A stretch of DNA of 64,000 bases from Pseudoxanthomonas sangjuensis (GTDB lineage: Bacteria; Pseudomonadota; Gammaproteobacteria; Xanthomonadales; Xanthomonadaceae). The DNA lies in the NCBI RefSeq assembly GCF_010211755.1, contig NZ_PDWR01000006.1:1-64000 (forward strand). Direction: 5' to 3'. Shown here piece after piece: positions 8,179-17,322 of the stretch; position 1 is the first letter of the stretch; each line of letters starts with the position of its first letter. Made by a program: the position numbers and the translations under genes. A model generated the notes under the pieces. That model was not told where the DNA came from and searched no databases. It saw only the letters and a program-made list of their open reading frames with translations.

Positions 8179-10171
8179 GGGTGGACAACGCCTGGGTGCG
8201 GGCATCCTCGGTGCGGGTCACTTCGTCCGCCGGGATGTGGTAGTCACGGTTGTAGTTGAAGGTGTGCGCGATCGCCGACACCAGCAGCGCGGCGAACGAG
8301 GCGACGGCGACGATCCACATGTGCCAGATCATCGCGAAGCCGAACACGGTGGCCAGGCCGGCCAGGACGACGCCGGCAGCGGTGTTCTTCGGCATGTGGA
8401 TCGGCAGGAAGCCGCCGGTCGGACGCACGTGGCCGCGCTGCTTCATGTCCCACCACGCGTCGTTGTCGTGCGCGACCGGGGTGAAGGCGAAGTTGTAGCC
8501 GGGCGGCGGCGACGAGGTCGACCACTCCAGGGTGCGGCCGTTCCACGGGTCGCCGGACACGTCGCGCAGCCGTTCGCGGTTGCGGAAGCTGACCACCAGC
8601 TGCACCAGGAAGCTGGCGATGCCCAGCGCGATCAGCACCGCGCCGAACGCGGCCACGACGAAGTAGGGCTGCAGCGTGGCGTCGTCGAAGTGGCTCATGC
8701 GCCGGGTCACGCCCATCAGGCCGAGCACGTACAGCGGCATGAAGGCGAAGAAGAAGCCGATCTGCCAGAACCAGAACGAGCACTTGCCCCAGAACGGGTC
8801 CAGCTTGTAGCCGAACGCCTTCGGGAACCAGAAGTTGACGCCGGCGAGCAGGCCGAACAGCACGCCGCCGATGATCACGTTGTGGAAGTGCGCGATCAGG
8901 AACAGGCTGTTGTGCAGCACGAAGTCGGCCGCCGGTACCGCCAGCATCACGCCGGTCATGCCGCCGAGGACGAAGGTGACCATGAAGCCGACCGCCCACA
9001 GCATCGGCGGCTCGTAGCGGATGCGGCCGCGGTACATCGTGAACAGCCAGTTGAATACCTTCGCGCCGGTCGGGATCGAGATGATCATCGTCGCGATGCC
9101 GAAGAACGAGTTGACGCTGGCGCCCGAGCCCATGGTGAAGAAGTGGTGCAGCCACACCAGGTACGACAGGATGGTGATCACCACGGTCGCGTAGACCATC
9201 GAGGCGTAGCCGAACAGGCGCTTGCCGCTGAAGGTGGCGACGACCTCGGAGAAGATGCCGAACGCCGGCAGCACCAGGATGTACACCTCCGGATGGCCCC
9301 AGATCCAGATCAGGTTCACGTACATCATGGCGTTGCCGCCAAGCTCGTTGGTGAAGAAGTGGGTGCCGGCGTAGCGGTCCAGGGTCAGCAGCGCCAGCGC
9401 CGCGGTCAGCACCGGGAACGAGGCCACGATCAGCACGTTGCTGCACAGCGAGGTCCAGGTGAACACCGGCATGCGCATCAGGCTCATGCCCGGCGCGCGC
9501 ATCTTCACGATCGTCGCGATCAGGTTGATGCCAGACAGCGTGGTGCCGACGCCGGCCACCTGCAGCGACCAGATGTAGTAGTCGACGCCGACGTCGGGGC
9601 TGTAGGCCAGGCCAGACAGCGGCGGGTAGGCCAGCCAGCCGGTCTTGGCGTATTCGCCGACGAACAGCGAGATCATGGTCAGCACCGCGCCGCCGACCGT
9701 CATCCAGAAGCTGAAGTTGTTGAGGAACGGGAACGCGACGTCGCGCGCGCCGATCTGCAGCGGCACCACGTAGTTCATGAAGCCGGTGATCAGCGGCATC
9801 GCCACGAAGAAGATCATGATCACGCCGTGCGCGGTGAACACCTGGTCGTAGTGGTGCGGCGGCAGGTAGCCCATGTTGTCGCCGAAGCTGATGGCCTGCT
9901 GCAGGCGCATCATCAGCGCGTCGGCGAAGCCGCGCAGCAGCATCACCAGGCCCAGCACGATGTACATGATGCCGATCTTCTTGTGGTCGATGCTGGTGAA
10001 CCAGTCGCGCCACAGCGTGCCCCACAGCCTGTACTTGGTGATCAGCGCGAGCAGGGCGAGGCCGGCGACCGCGGTGCCGGCGAAGGTGGCAAGCAGGATC
10101 GGCTCGTGCAGCGGCAGCGAATCGAGTCCGAGCTTGCCGAGGATCGGGTGGAGGGTTTCGGTAGGTTGCAT
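8171..10171 (-). CDS. cyoB: Cytochrome bo3 quinol oxidase subunit I
   Basis: Catalytic subunit: oxidises ubiquinol, reduces O2 at a heme/CuB centre and pumps protons. At 666 residues with about 15 membrane helices it matches the usual CyoB size (663 in E. coli). Visible signatures are AHGVIMIFF (low-spin heme ligand), [14 protein letters not shown] with the CuB histidine and cross-linked tyrosine, [11 protein letters not shown] with two further CuB histidines, and LIAHFHNVI with the heme-binding histidines. Start ATG 10171 gives [19 protein letters not shown]. The next gene overlaps by 8 nt; cyoA ends 65 nt upstream. Confidence 0.97.
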   Translation of the reverse strand: MQPTETLHPILGKLGLDSLPLHEPILLATFAGTAVAGLALLALITKYRLWGTLWRDWFTSIDHKKIGIMYIVLGLVMLLRGFADALMMRLQQAISFGDNMGYLPPHHYDQVFTAHGVIMIFFVAMPLITGFMNYVVPLQIGARDVAFPFLNNFSFWMTVGGAVLTMISLFVGEYAKTGWLAYPPLSGLAYSPDVGVDYYIWSLQVAGVGTTLSGINLIATIVKMRAPGMSLMRMPVFTWTSLCSNVLIVASFPVLTAALALLTLDRYAGTHFFTNELGGNAMMYVNLIWIWGHPEVYILVLPAFGIFSEVVATFSGKRLFGYASMVYATVVITILSYLVWLHHFFTMGSGASVNSFFGIATMIISIPTGAKVFNWLFTMYRGRIRYEPPMLWAVGFMVTFVLGGMTGVMLAVPAADFVLHNSLFLIAHFHNVIIGGVLFGLLAGVNFWFPKAFGYKLDPFWGKCSFWFWQIGFFFAFMPLYVLGLMGVTRRMSHFDDATLQPYFVVAAFGAVLIALGIASFLVQLVVSFRNRERLRDVSGDPWNGRTLEWSTSSPPPGYNFAFTPVAHDNDAWWDMKQRGHVRPTGGFLPIHMPKNTAAGVVLAGLATVFGFAMIWHMWIVAVASFAALLVSAIAHTFNYNRDYHIPADEVTRTEDARTQALSTHV

Positions 10172-10236
10172 CACGACACCAAAATCTTTCTGGAAATCTG
10201 TCCGCGCGGGCGCGGCGATGGGTTCGGCATCCGCGC

Positions 10237-11307
10237 TCAGTGCGCGCGTTCTTCCGCCGCGGCGCGCTCCGCCCCGGCGTGCCCGTCGTGGCCTTGCATG
10301 TCCATGCCCTGCATCGGCATGCCGGCATGCGCCATCCCGCCGTGGCCGTCCTCGCGGCCGGCCATGTGGTCCTTCGCCATCACCGCGTCCATGCACGGCT
10401 GCGCCGGGTCGACGCAGCGGTTGAGGATGGCGTGGAACAGGTCGCCGTCGATGCTGCCGAAATACTGCACCGGCTGCGGCCGCACCGACTGTTCCTCGTA
10501 CGGGTGCGCCGGGTTCTTCGGCGCCGCGTCCAGTCCGGCGAACGTGGCGCGGTCCAGCGCCGGGCCGCCGGCCTTGACCTTGGCGACCCACTGCTCGAAG
10601 CCGGCCTCGTCGACGCCGTGGAACTTGAAGCGCATGCCGGAGAAGTTGGCGCCGCTATAGTTGGCGCTGAAGCCCTCGTATTCGCCCGGCGCGTTCATCA
10701 CCGCATGCAGCTTGGTCTGCATGCCGGGCATGGCGTAGATCATGCCGGCCAGCGCCGGGATGTAGAACGAGTGCATCACGGTGGTCGAGGTGATGCGGAA
10801 CTCGATCGGCCGGTCGACCGGCGCGGCCAGCTCGTTGACCGCGGCGATGCCCTGTTCCGGGTACAGGAACAGCCACTGCTTGTTCAGTGCGGCCACTTCG
10901 ACCACCAGCGGCTGGGTGCCGGCCGGGATCGGCTTGTCTTCGGCGATCCGGTCGAGCGGGCGGTACGGGTCCAGGGTATGGGTGGTGATCCAGGTGATCG
11001 CGCCCAGGGCGATGATGATCACCAGCGGCGCCGCCCAGATCACCAGTTCCAGCTGGGTGGAATGGTCCCAGTCCGGCTTGTAGGTGGCCTTGGCGTTCGA
11101 GGCGCGGTAGCGCCAGGCGAAGAACAGGGTCAGCGCGATCACCGGCACGATGATCAGCAGCATCAGCAGGGTGGAAACGACGATCAGGTCGCCCTGCTGC
11201 CTGGCGATGTCGCCGGGGGCGTTCAGCAGGATCGTGTTGCACCCGGTCAGCGGCAGTAGCGCGCTGGCCAGCAGCAGACGGCGGCACAAGGTCTGTACGG
11301 TGTTCAT
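10237..11307 (-). CDS. cyoA: Cytochrome bo3 quinol oxidase subunit II, with His/Met-rich tail
   Basis: Subunit II of the bo3 oxidase, 356 residues. A lipoprotein signal ends in the lipobox LLPLTGC, two membrane helices follow ([38 protein letters not shown]), then the periplasmic cupredoxin-fold domain without CuA ligands, as expected for a quinol rather than cytochrome c oxidase. After the COX aromatic-rich end the protein carries an extra tail of about 45 residues that is rich in His and Met ([20 protein letters not shown]), suggesting copper binding. Start ATG 11307. First gene of the cyo operon, with a TATAAT box 56 nt upstream. Confidence 0.96.
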   Translation of the reverse strand: MNTVQTLCRRLLLASALLPLTGCNTILLNAPGDIARQQGDLIVVSTLLMLLIIVPVIALTLFFAWRYRASNAKATYKPDWDHSTQLELVIWAAPLVIIIALGAITWITTHTLDPYRPLDRIAEDKPIPAGTQPLVVEVAALNKQWLFLYPEQGIAAVNELAAPVDRPIEFRITSTTVMHSFYIPALAGMIYAMPGMQTKLHAVMNAPGEYEGFSANYSGANFSGMRFKFHGVDEAGFEQWVAKVKAGGPALDRATFAGLDAAPKNPAHPYEEQSVRPQPVQYFGSIDGDLFHAILNRCVDPAQPCMDAVMAKDHMAGREDGHGGMAHAGMPMQGMDMQGHDGHAGAERAAAEERAH

Positions 11308-11362
11308 GGATGGGACGATGGAAGCAGGGGACGTGCCGCCGGTGGCGGCGTCGGGCCACGGA

Positions 11363-11368
11363 ATTATA
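11363..11368 (-). promoter_or_regulatory. Probable -10 box of the cyo operon promoter
   Basis: On the minus strand this hexamer reads TATAAT, a perfect -10 match in otherwise GC-rich DNA, 55 nt upstream of the cyoA start codon. The predicted start point is near 11356. The -35 region (around GCAAAA) is poor, so an activator may be needed. The 247-nt gap between cyoA and the divergent MHS transporter at 11555 also holds TAGAAT at 11401-11406 facing right, a weak candidate for that gene. Confidence 0.5.
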
Positions 11369-11554
11369 GCGCTCGGGACCCGCTTTTTGCTGCGCTGCGG
11401 TAGAATTCCGGCGCCAATCCACGGCCCGGCCGCGTCGCGATGGTCGAATTTGCGGGATGCGCGGGCTCTGGTATAGCGTTCCATCAACCGGTCCGGGACC
11501 GGATTCGCAGCGTCGTTGCGGCGTCCCGACCGTCCACCCGACGCGGAAATCCCG

Positions 11555-12910
11555 ATGCAGACCACGCTCCACCCGAACCACGGCCCCCTCACTTCCGTCC
11601 ACGGCGGCACCTCCGGCCACGAAGTCGCGCCGGGCGAAATCGCCGTCGGCGTGGTGATCGGGCGCGCGTCCGAATACTTCGACTTCTTCGTCTACGGCAT
11701 CGCCTCGGTGCTGGTGTTCCCGCAGCTGTTCTTCCCGTTCGTCGACAAGCTGACCGGCACCCTGTACTCGTTCGCGGTGTTCGCGCTGGCGTTCGTCGCC
11801 CGCCCCATCGGCACCGTGCTGTTCATGGCCATCCAGCGCCGCTGGGGCCGCGGCACCAAGCTGACCGCGTCGCTGTTCCTGCTCGGCACCTGCACCGCCG
11901 GCATCGCCTTCCTGCCCGGCTACGCGTCGATCGGCGCCGCCGCGATCTGGCTGCTGGCGTTCTTCCGCTTCGGCCAGGGCATCGCGCTGGGCGGTTCGTG
12001 GGACGGCCTGCCGTCGCTGCTGGCGCTGAACGCGCCGAAGAAGAAGCGCGGCTGGTACGCGATGCTGGGCCAGCTGGGCGCGCCGGTCGGCTTCATCATC
12101 GCCGCATCGCTGTTCGCGCTGCTGGTCGGCAGCCTGTCGCAGGCCGACTTCTTCGGCTGGGGCTGGCGCTATCCGTTCTTCGCCGCGTTCGCGATCAACG
12201 TGGTGGCGCTGTTCGCGCGGTTGCGGCTGGTGGTCACCCGCGAATACGAGCAGGAACTGGACCGCGCCGACCTGGAGCCGACGCCGGTGCTGGAGCTGTT
12301 CCGCGCCAAGGGCCGCTACGTGGTGATCGGCGCGTTCACCGCGCTGGCCAGCTTTGCGCTGTTCCACATCGTCACGATCTTCCCGCTGTCGTGGATCACG
12401 GTCTACACCGACCAGCCGATCGGCGAGTTCCTGATGATCCAGGTGTTCGGCGCGTTCCTGGCCGCGGCCGGCATCGTGTTCTCGGGCCTGGTCGCCGACA
12501 AGCTGGGCCGCACCAAGACGCTGGGCGGACTGGCGGTGGCCATCGCGATGTACAGCGGCTTCGCGCCGCAGCTGCTCGGCGCGGGCCAGCGCGGGCAGGA
12601 CGTGTTCATCCTGCTCGGCTTCATCCTGCTGGGCCTGTCGTACGGGCAGGCGGCCGGCGCGGTGACCGCGAACTTCGGCAACAAGTACCGCTACACCGGC
12701 GCGGCGCTGACCACCGACTTCGGCTGGCTGATCGGCGCGGCCTTCGCCCCGCTGGTGGCGTTGACCCTGGTGGCGAAGTTCGGCCTGCCGTACCTGGGCG
12801 CGTACCTGCTGTCGGGTGCGATCGGCACGCTGGCGGCGCTGGGCGTGAACCGGTATCTGCGAGAGAAAAAGGCGAGGGAGAAGGCGGCGAACGGCAGTAC
12901 GTCGGCCTGA
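11555..12910 (+). CDS. MFS transporter, MHS (metabolite:H+ symporter) type
   Basis: A 451-residue, 12-helix major facilitator protein, probably a proton symporter for an organic acid or similar metabolite in the inner membrane. Family signs are the first helix EYFDFFVYGIASVLVFPQLF, the RPIGTVLF segment, the loop RWGRGTKLT after helix 2, the GQGIALGGSWDG motif of helix 5, and VADKLGRTKTLGG, the second copy of the A-motif loop. Start ATG 11555 is the only ATG before the first helix; its N-terminal 35 residues are hydrophilic and His-containing. Divergent from cyoA. Substrate cannot be assigned. Confidence 0.88.
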   Translation: MQTTLHPNHGPLTSVHGGTSGHEVAPGEIAVGVVIGRASEYFDFFVYGIASVLVFPQLFFPFVDKLTGTLYSFAVFALAFVARPIGTVLFMAIQRRWGRGTKLTASLFLLGTCTAGIAFLPGYASIGAAAIWLLAFFRFGQGIALGGSWDGLPSLLALNAPKKKRGWYAMLGQLGAPVGFIIAASLFALLVGSLSQADFFGWGWRYPFFAAFAINVVALFARLRLVVTREYEQELDRADLEPTPVLELFRAKGRYVVIGAFTALASFALFHIVTIFPLSWITVYTDQPIGEFLMIQVFGAFLAAAGIVFSGLVADKLGRTKTLGGLAVAIAMYSGFAPQLLGAGQRGQDVFILLGFILLGLSYGQAAGAVTANFGNKYRYTGAALTTDFGWLIGAAFAPLVALTLVAKFGLPYLGAYLLSGAIGTLAALGVNRYLREKKAREKAANGSTSA

Positions 12911-12916
12911 GGATCG

Positions 12917-13345
12917 ATGGTCGCCATGAAAGGATCGGCAATTGCCTTTGCACTGTTCCTTCTGGCGACTACACCACGCGCTTCCGCGTCTGTGGACGAA
13001 CGCGTAGCCCAGATTCCCGCAGACTTGGCTCTCGTGGAAATGGCGGGGCCATATCGCCTGCTCGCCTTCCAGGTGTGCTCTCCGGAACACTGCTGGAACG
13101 ACTTCTTCTTGCAGGAGCTCGGCATGGACGAGGCCCCTGATGTCGTTTGCTCCGTTCCGATCACGGAGTTCAACGGCAGTTCGGACGTCGTTGTTCAGTC
13201 AGCGCGCAGGCCAAGCGACTCCGTATCGGAACTGGAGCTTTCCCTCGTGTCGTCTCATGGCATCTTCAAGCCTTACACGGTCGCCCTCAAGCTGGAACGA
13301 GGGTGCAAGTACCGGCTCTCTCCTGCCGTCCCGGAAGCTGCATGA
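12917..13345 (+). CDS. Hypothetical secreted protein
   Basis: A 142-residue protein with a signal peptide (MVAMKGSAIAFALFLLATTPRASA). The mature part has cysteines in FQVCSPEHCWNDFF and DVVCSVPI and a further Cys near the C-terminus, which may pair in the periplasm. No known domain is recognised. ATG 12917 is chosen because TGAGG stands just before it; ATG 12926 would also keep the signal peptide. Codon use is less GC-extreme than in the transporter upstream (stop only 6 nt away), and a dispersed palindromic repeat follows directly, so this may be a recently acquired or fast-evolving gene. Confidence 0.6.
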   Translation: MVAMKGSAIAFALFLLATTPRASASVDERVAQIPADLALVEMAGPYRLLAFQVCSPEHCWNDFFLQELGMDEAPDVVCSVPITEFNGSSDVVVQSARRPSDSVSELELSLVSSHGIFKPYTVALKLERGCKYRLSPAVPEAA

Positions 13346-13348
13346 CCC

Positions 13349-13412
13349 GTAAGGCGGGTTAAAACCCGCCCTACCGCCGAAGCGCAGGGCGGGGCTTGAC
13401 CCGCCATTCCGC
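13349..13412. repeat. GGCGGGTT-type palindromic intergenic repeat
   Basis: Contains a perfect palindrome, GGCGGGTTAAAACCCGCC (near 13353-13370), followed by a second GC hairpin built from GGGCGGGGC and its partner ACCCGCC/TTCCGCCC. This arrangement is the type of dispersed repeat common between genes in xanthomonads. It may act as a transcript end for the upstream gene, although there is no T-tract. dinB starts 20 nt after it. Confidence 0.65.
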
Positions 13413-13431
13413 CCGCGCGGACCATGCGCAG

Positions 13432-14508
13432 GTGTCCGACGCCGTCCGCAAAATCATCCACATCGACATGGACGCGTTCTACGCGTCGGTCGAGCAGCGC
13501 GACGATCCCTCGCTGCGCGGCAGGCCGGTGGTGGTCGCGTGGCGCGGCGCGCGTTCGGTGGTGTGCGCGGCGTCGTACGAGGCGCGCAAGTTCGGCGTCC
13601 GCTCGGCGATGCCGGCGGTGCGCGCCGAGCGGCTGTGTCCCGACGCGGTGTTCGTGCCGCCGGACTTCGTCCGTTACAAGGCCGTGTCGCGGCAGGTGCG
13701 CGAGATCTTCCTGCGCCACACCGACCTGGTCGAACCGCTGTCGCTGGACGAGGCCTACCTCGACGCCACCGCGCCGAAGATCGAATCGCCCAGCGCCACC
13801 GCCACCGCGCAGGCGATCCGCGCGCAGATCCGCGAAGAGACCCGGCTGACCGCGTCGGCCGGCGTCGCGCCGAACAAGTTCATCGCCAAGATCGCCTCGG
13901 ACTGGAACAAGCCCGACGGCCTGTTCGTGGTCAAGCCGGCGCAGGTCGAGGCCTTCCTCACGCCATTGCCGGTCGGCAAGATCCCCGGCGTCGGCAAGGT
14001 GATGCAGGGCAAGCTGCAGGCACTGGGCATCGCCACCGTCGGCGACTTGCGCGCGCATCCGCTGGAGGAACTGCAGGCGCGCTTCGGCAGCTTCGGTGCC
14101 GCGCTGTATCGGCGCGCGCGCGGCATCGACGAGCGGCCGGTGCAGCCCGACCAGCCGGTGCAGCAGATTTCCGCCGAGGACACCTTCGAGCGCGATTTGC
14201 CGCTCGGCGAATTCGACGATGCGATCCGCCGCCTCGCCGAGAAGACCTGGCTTTCGACCAGGAAGACCGAGCGCGTCGGCCGCACTGTGGTGCTGAAGCT
14301 GAAGACCGCGCAGTTCCGCATCCTCACCCGCAGCCATACGCCAGAAACGCCGCCGGCATCGCTGCAGGAATTCACCGAGATCGCGCTGGCGTTGCGCGAG
14401 CGCGTCGACCTGCCGCCGTCGACGCGTTACCGGCTGGTCGGCGTGGGCCTCGGCAACTTCCGCGAGCGCGACGAAGTGGTGGAGCAGGCGGGGGTGTTCG
14501 GCGAATAA
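13432..14508 (+). CDS. dinB: DNA polymerase IV (Y-family)
   Basis: Error-prone translesion polymerase that bypasses lesions such as N2-dG adducts. The 358-residue product has the Y-family catalytic motifs: IIHIDMDAFYASVE (first metal-binding Asp and steric-gate Phe/Tyr pair) at the start, YEARKFGVRSAMP, EPLSLDEAYLD (second acidic pair) near residue 105, ASAGVAPNKFIAKIAS, then the thumb helix-hairpin-helix GKIPGVGKVMQ and a little-finger domain. No ATG lies in frame before the first motif; GTG 13432 (VSDAVRK) is the best start. No beta-clamp motif is obvious, though the C-terminus EQAGVFGE may serve. Converges on btuB. Confidence 0.95.
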   Translation: MSDAVRKIIHIDMDAFYASVEQRDDPSLRGRPVVVAWRGARSVVCAASYEARKFGVRSAMPAVRAERLCPDAVFVPPDFVRYKAVSRQVREIFLRHTDLVEPLSLDEAYLDATAPKIESPSATATAQAIRAQIREETRLTASAGVAPNKFIAKIASDWNKPDGLFVVKPAQVEAFLTPLPVGKIPGVGKVMQGKLQALGIATVGDLRAHPLEELQARFGSFGAALYRRARGIDERPVQPDQPVQQISAEDTFERDLPLGEFDDAIRRLAEKTWLSTRKTERVGRTVVLKLKTAQFRILTRSHTPETPPASLQEFTEIALALRERVDLPPSTRYRLVGVGLGNFRERDEVVEQAGVFGE

Positions 14509-14665
14509 CCCTTCCCCCGCATGCGGGGGAAGGTGCCCGGAGGGCGGATGGGGGCGCGAGCGCAGCGAGCACGCTTTTGCTCTCGCCGAGTGTATCGAGA
14601 GCCAAAGCCGACCCCTCACCCTCGGCGCTACGCGCCTTTCCCTCTCCCGCAAGCGGAAGAGGGGC
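14509..14665. terminator. Two palindromic repeats between convergent dinB and btuB
   Basis: At 14510-14533 an 11-bp perfect stem, CCTTCCCCCGC and GCGGGGGAAGG, with a 2-nt loop starts at the dinB stop. At 14640-14664 a second hairpin (CCCTCTCCCGC / GCGGAAGAGGGG) precedes the btuB stop. Between them lie stretches of the CACCCTCGGCGCTACGCGC type. These are family repeats often found between convergent xanthomonad genes and could end transcription from both sides; neither has a long T-run, so termination is inferred. Confidence 0.6.
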
Positions 14666-14673
14666 TGAGCACA

Positions 14674-16557
14674 TCATTTCGCGCTGTAACGCAAGGTCAC
14701 GCCGTACTCGTGGCCCGGCTGGTTGTACCAGGCGATGGTTTCGTATTCGCGGTCGAACACGTTGCGCGCCTGCGCCTGCAGCGTCCATTCGTCGTTGATC
14801 GCCCACGATGCGCGCAGGTCCAGCGTGCCGTAGCCGGGCAGCCGCGTGGTGTTGGCGACTTCGTCGTAGCGGTGGCCGGCGCCGAACGCGGTCGCGCCGA
14901 TGCGCAGCGCGCCGAAGCCGCGGTCGATGTCGATGCGCGCGGTATCCCGCGGGCGGCGCGGCAACAGGTTGCCGTCGTAGGCGCCGCCGCTGTCGTTGCG
15001 CGGGTCGGTGTGGCTCAGCTGGGTGGAAACGTCCCAGCCCCACAGCGTCGCGTCGACGGTGAGTTCCGCGCCGCGGATGCGCGCCTTGTCGATGTTGTTC
15101 GGCAGGAAGATCGCCATGTCGTAGGCGACCAGGTCGTCGACGCGGGTCTCGTAGGCGTTGAAGGTCCAGCTCCAGCCGTCCAGGTACTGCGAAACGCCCA
15201 GGTTGAGGCTCTTCGAGGCCTCCGGCTCCAGGTCCGGATTGCCGAAGAACGGGTAGTACAGGTCGTTGAAGCTCGGCGCCTTGAAGCCGGTGGCGTAGTT
15301 GGCGCTCAGCGTCAGCCCGTTGCCGAACGCGTAGCCGTAGCCGGCGCTGCCGGTGGTGTGCGCGCCGAACTGGTCGTTGTCGTCGCGGCGCACGCTGGCC
15401 TGCACGCGGTGCGCGCCGAACTGGCCCTGGTATTCGACGAAGCCGGCGGCGTTGTCGCGTTCGGTGCCGTCGAACGGCGTGTCGCTGTCGATCTCGTCGC
15501 GCTGCCAGTCGGCGCCGACGCTGAGCAGCTGGCCGTCGGCGAAGGCGTAGTCGCCCTGCAGCGCGGCCTGGTTGCGCAGGGTGCCGAAGAAACCCACGTA
15601 ATCGTCGTCGTGGTAATCGTCCGAAACGTCGCGGTTGCGGCCCACGGTCAGCGCCAGCCTGAAGTGGTCCGACGGCGCGAAATCCAGCTTGCCGCCGATC
15701 ACCTGCTGGCGCACCTTCGAGCGGTTGGTCCAGCTGCCGTCGAATTCGTTGTCGCCCTGCGCTTCGAGGAAACTGGCTTCCGCGGCCAGCGCACCGGTGA
15801 GCTGGTAGCCGCCGCGCACGCTGAGCGATGCGTTGCGGTAGCCGTCGCGGTCGGGCTCGTCGGCGAAGCAGCCCGCGCCGAAGGGATTGGCGGCATCGCC
15901 GGCGGTGCCGCGGCAGGCATCGATGCCGTCGGTGCGCTGATAGGCGCCGTCGGCGCCGATCCAGCCGCGTTCGCCGCGATAGCTGAAGCCGCCGCCGGCT
16001 TCCCGCAGGCCGTTGCTGCCGCCGCCGAGCTTGAGGTGGCGGCTCAATCCCTTGCCGCCGTGGCGGGTGAAGAGCTGGATCACGCCGCCGATCGCTTCCG
16101 AGCCGTACAGGCTCGAACGCGGGCCGCGCACGATCTCGATGCGCTCGATCTGTTCCAGCGGCAGGTCCTGCAGCGCGGGCAGGCCGGCGGTGGCCGAGCC
16201 GACGCGGACGCCGTCGATCAGCACCAGCACGTGGTCGGCCTCGGCGCCGCGCAGGTTGAGCAGGCTGATCTTGCCCAGCCCGCCCTGGTTGGACAGCGAG
16301 ATGCCGGCGCGGCCGTTGAGCAGTTGCGCCAGCGACTGCGCCTGGCTGCGTTCGATCTCCTCGCGGCCGATCACCTGCGCCGGGACCAGGCTGTCCTCGA
16401 CCGCGACGGCGGTGCGGGTGCCGGTGACGACGACTTCGTCCAGCTCGGTGGCGTCGCCGCCGCTCTGCGCGGCGGCGATGCTGGGCGCAAGCGCGATCGC
16501 GAAGGCCAGCGCCTGCGCCGGCGTGCGGGAACTGAAGGGGGAAACCCGGTAGTGCAT
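14674..16557 (-). CDS. btuB: TonB-dependent vitamin B12 receptor BtuB
   Basis: Outer-membrane receptor that takes up cobalamin using TonB energy. 627 residues: signal peptide ending SIAAAQ, TonB box region ELDEVVVTGTR near residue 40, plug domain with VLVLIDGVRVG and IERIEIVRGPRSSLYGSEAIGGVI, then a 22-strand barrel. The assignment to BtuB rather than another receptor rests on the plug signatures, the size and above all the cobalamin riboswitch directly upstream. Start ATG 16557 has GGAGAG about 9 nt before it; the frame is open further upstream but only through the riboswitch. The C-terminus VTLRYSAK lacks the usual terminal aromatic residue. Confidence 0.93.
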   Translation of the reverse strand: MHYRVSPFSSRTPAQALAFAIALAPSIAAAQSGGDATELDEVVVTGTRTAVAVEDSLVPAQVIGREEIERSQAQSLAQLLNGRAGISLSNQGGLGKISLLNLRGAEADHVLVLIDGVRVGSATAGLPALQDLPLEQIERIEIVRGPRSSLYGSEAIGGVIQLFTRHGGKGLSRHLKLGGGSNGLREAGGGFSYRGERGWIGADGAYQRTDGIDACRGTAGDAANPFGAGCFADEPDRDGYRNASLSVRGGYQLTGALAAEASFLEAQGDNEFDGSWTNRSKVRQQVIGGKLDFAPSDHFRLALTVGRNRDVSDDYHDDDYVGFFGTLRNQAALQGDYAFADGQLLSVGADWQRDEIDSDTPFDGTERDNAAGFVEYQGQFGAHRVQASVRRDDNDQFGAHTTGSAGYGYAFGNGLTLSANYATGFKAPSFNDLYYPFFGNPDLEPEASKSLNLGVSQYLDGWSWTFNAYETRVDDLVAYDMAIFLPNNIDKARIRGAELTVDATLWGWDVSTQLSHTDPRNDSGGAYDGNLLPRRPRDTARIDIDRGFGALRIGATAFGAGHRYDEVANTTRLPGYGTLDLRASWAINDEWTLQAQARNVFDREYETIAWYNQPGHEYGVTLRYSAK

Positions 16558-16695
16558 GGCGATGTTCTCTCCGTTGCGCACGACCCGTACGCAAAGCGAT
16601 GGAAGGAAGTCGCGAACGGAGGAAACACCGGATGGCGCGAAGGAGAGCCGCAGGCGCGGATCGCCGCCGCAATGCCCGCCGCATCGCAACCACAG

Positions 16696-16912
16696 GCTTC
16701 CAGGCCGGTCTCCGGGCTTGCGGGTTGAAGCGCGATCGCTTCGGCCTTCGCGCCTTCCCATGCGGTTGCACAGTGGCGGGTTGCGAAGGCTGGACTCGCT
16801 TACCGTTGCGGGGGCAGCGCCGGAATCGTCGCGATGCTCGCCGAGCATGCGGACCCACCGGCTTCCCGTTTCAATCCGCGGCGAAGGGTTCGCCGCGGAT
16901 CACCTTGAAGCG
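16696..16912 (-). promoter_or_regulatory. Cobalamin (AdoCbl) riboswitch controlling btuB
   Basis: Read on the minus strand, the conserved parts of the B12 riboswitch appear in order: GGGAAGCCGGTG (16860-16869 area), GCTGCCCCCGCAACGGTA (16801-16818), the B12 box GCCACTG (16771-16777) followed by TGGGAAGGC, and the closing AAGCCCGGAGACCGGCC (16702-16719). The 5' part (16871-16912) can pair into a long hairpin, CCGCGGCGAACCCTTCGCCGCGG. The 140 nt between the aptamer and the btuB start should hold the expression platform. High cobalamin is expected to shut off btuB. The region between btuB and the next gene holds nothing else evident. Confidence 0.95.
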
Positions 16913-16944
16913 CGGCAAGTGTAGCCGATTGCGGGAACAGGCGG

Positions 16945-17322
16945 CTATTCGTGCTCGTCGTGGCCGGCGCCGTCGTCGACGTCGTCGAAGAAGCCCGGCG
17001 AAGGCGCATCGTCGGCATCGCCGACGTGCGTGGTGGTCACCGGCGCGGCGGCCGGGCGCCCGCGCGGCGGCGGCAGCTGCGCGGTGGCGATTTCCAGTTC
17101 GGCCAGCAGTTGCTCGCGCCGCGCTTCGGGGATCTGCTGCCAGTGGCAGCCGGTCAGCGCGCCTTCCAGCGAGTACAGCAGGTTCAGGCTGGGGCGGAAG
17201 CCGGCGCGCCTGATCTTGACGAAGGCGCCGACCGGGCCGGCCGCGGCCAGGTCCTCCGGCGTGCGCAGCCCGACCTGGCGCAGCCACGCGGCCGATTTCG
17301 GGCCGATGTTGAGCAGCTTCAA
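16945..17322 (-). CDS. TfoX C-terminal domain protein
   Basis: A 125-residue protein with the helix-hairpin-helix-like TfoX/Sxy C-terminal domain in its first 85 residues: LLNIGPKSAAWLRQVGLRTPEDLAAAG and the closing LYSLEGALTGCHWQQIP (quoted in part). The Sxy N-terminal domain is missing, as in many xanthomonads, followed here by a Pro/Ala linker and an acidic tail (GFFDDVDDGAGHDEHE). The only start that fits is TTG 17322, which overlaps the msrC stop as TTGA, so translation is coupled. In other bacteria TfoX regulates competence, but a stand-alone C-terminal domain has no assigned role. Confidence 0.8.
   Translation of the reverse strand: MKLLNIGPKSAAWLRQVGLRTPEDLAAAGPVGAFVKIRRAGFRPSLNLLYSLEGALTGCHWQQIPEARREQLLAELEIATAQLPPPRGRPAAAPVTTTHVGDADDAPSPGFFDDVDDGAGHDEHE

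Noticed and set aside
8156-10660. 834-codon open frame opposite cyoB
   Set aside because: His/Arg/Gln-rich low-complexity translation, exactly antisense to a gene with clear oxidase motifs; a product of GC-rich third positions.
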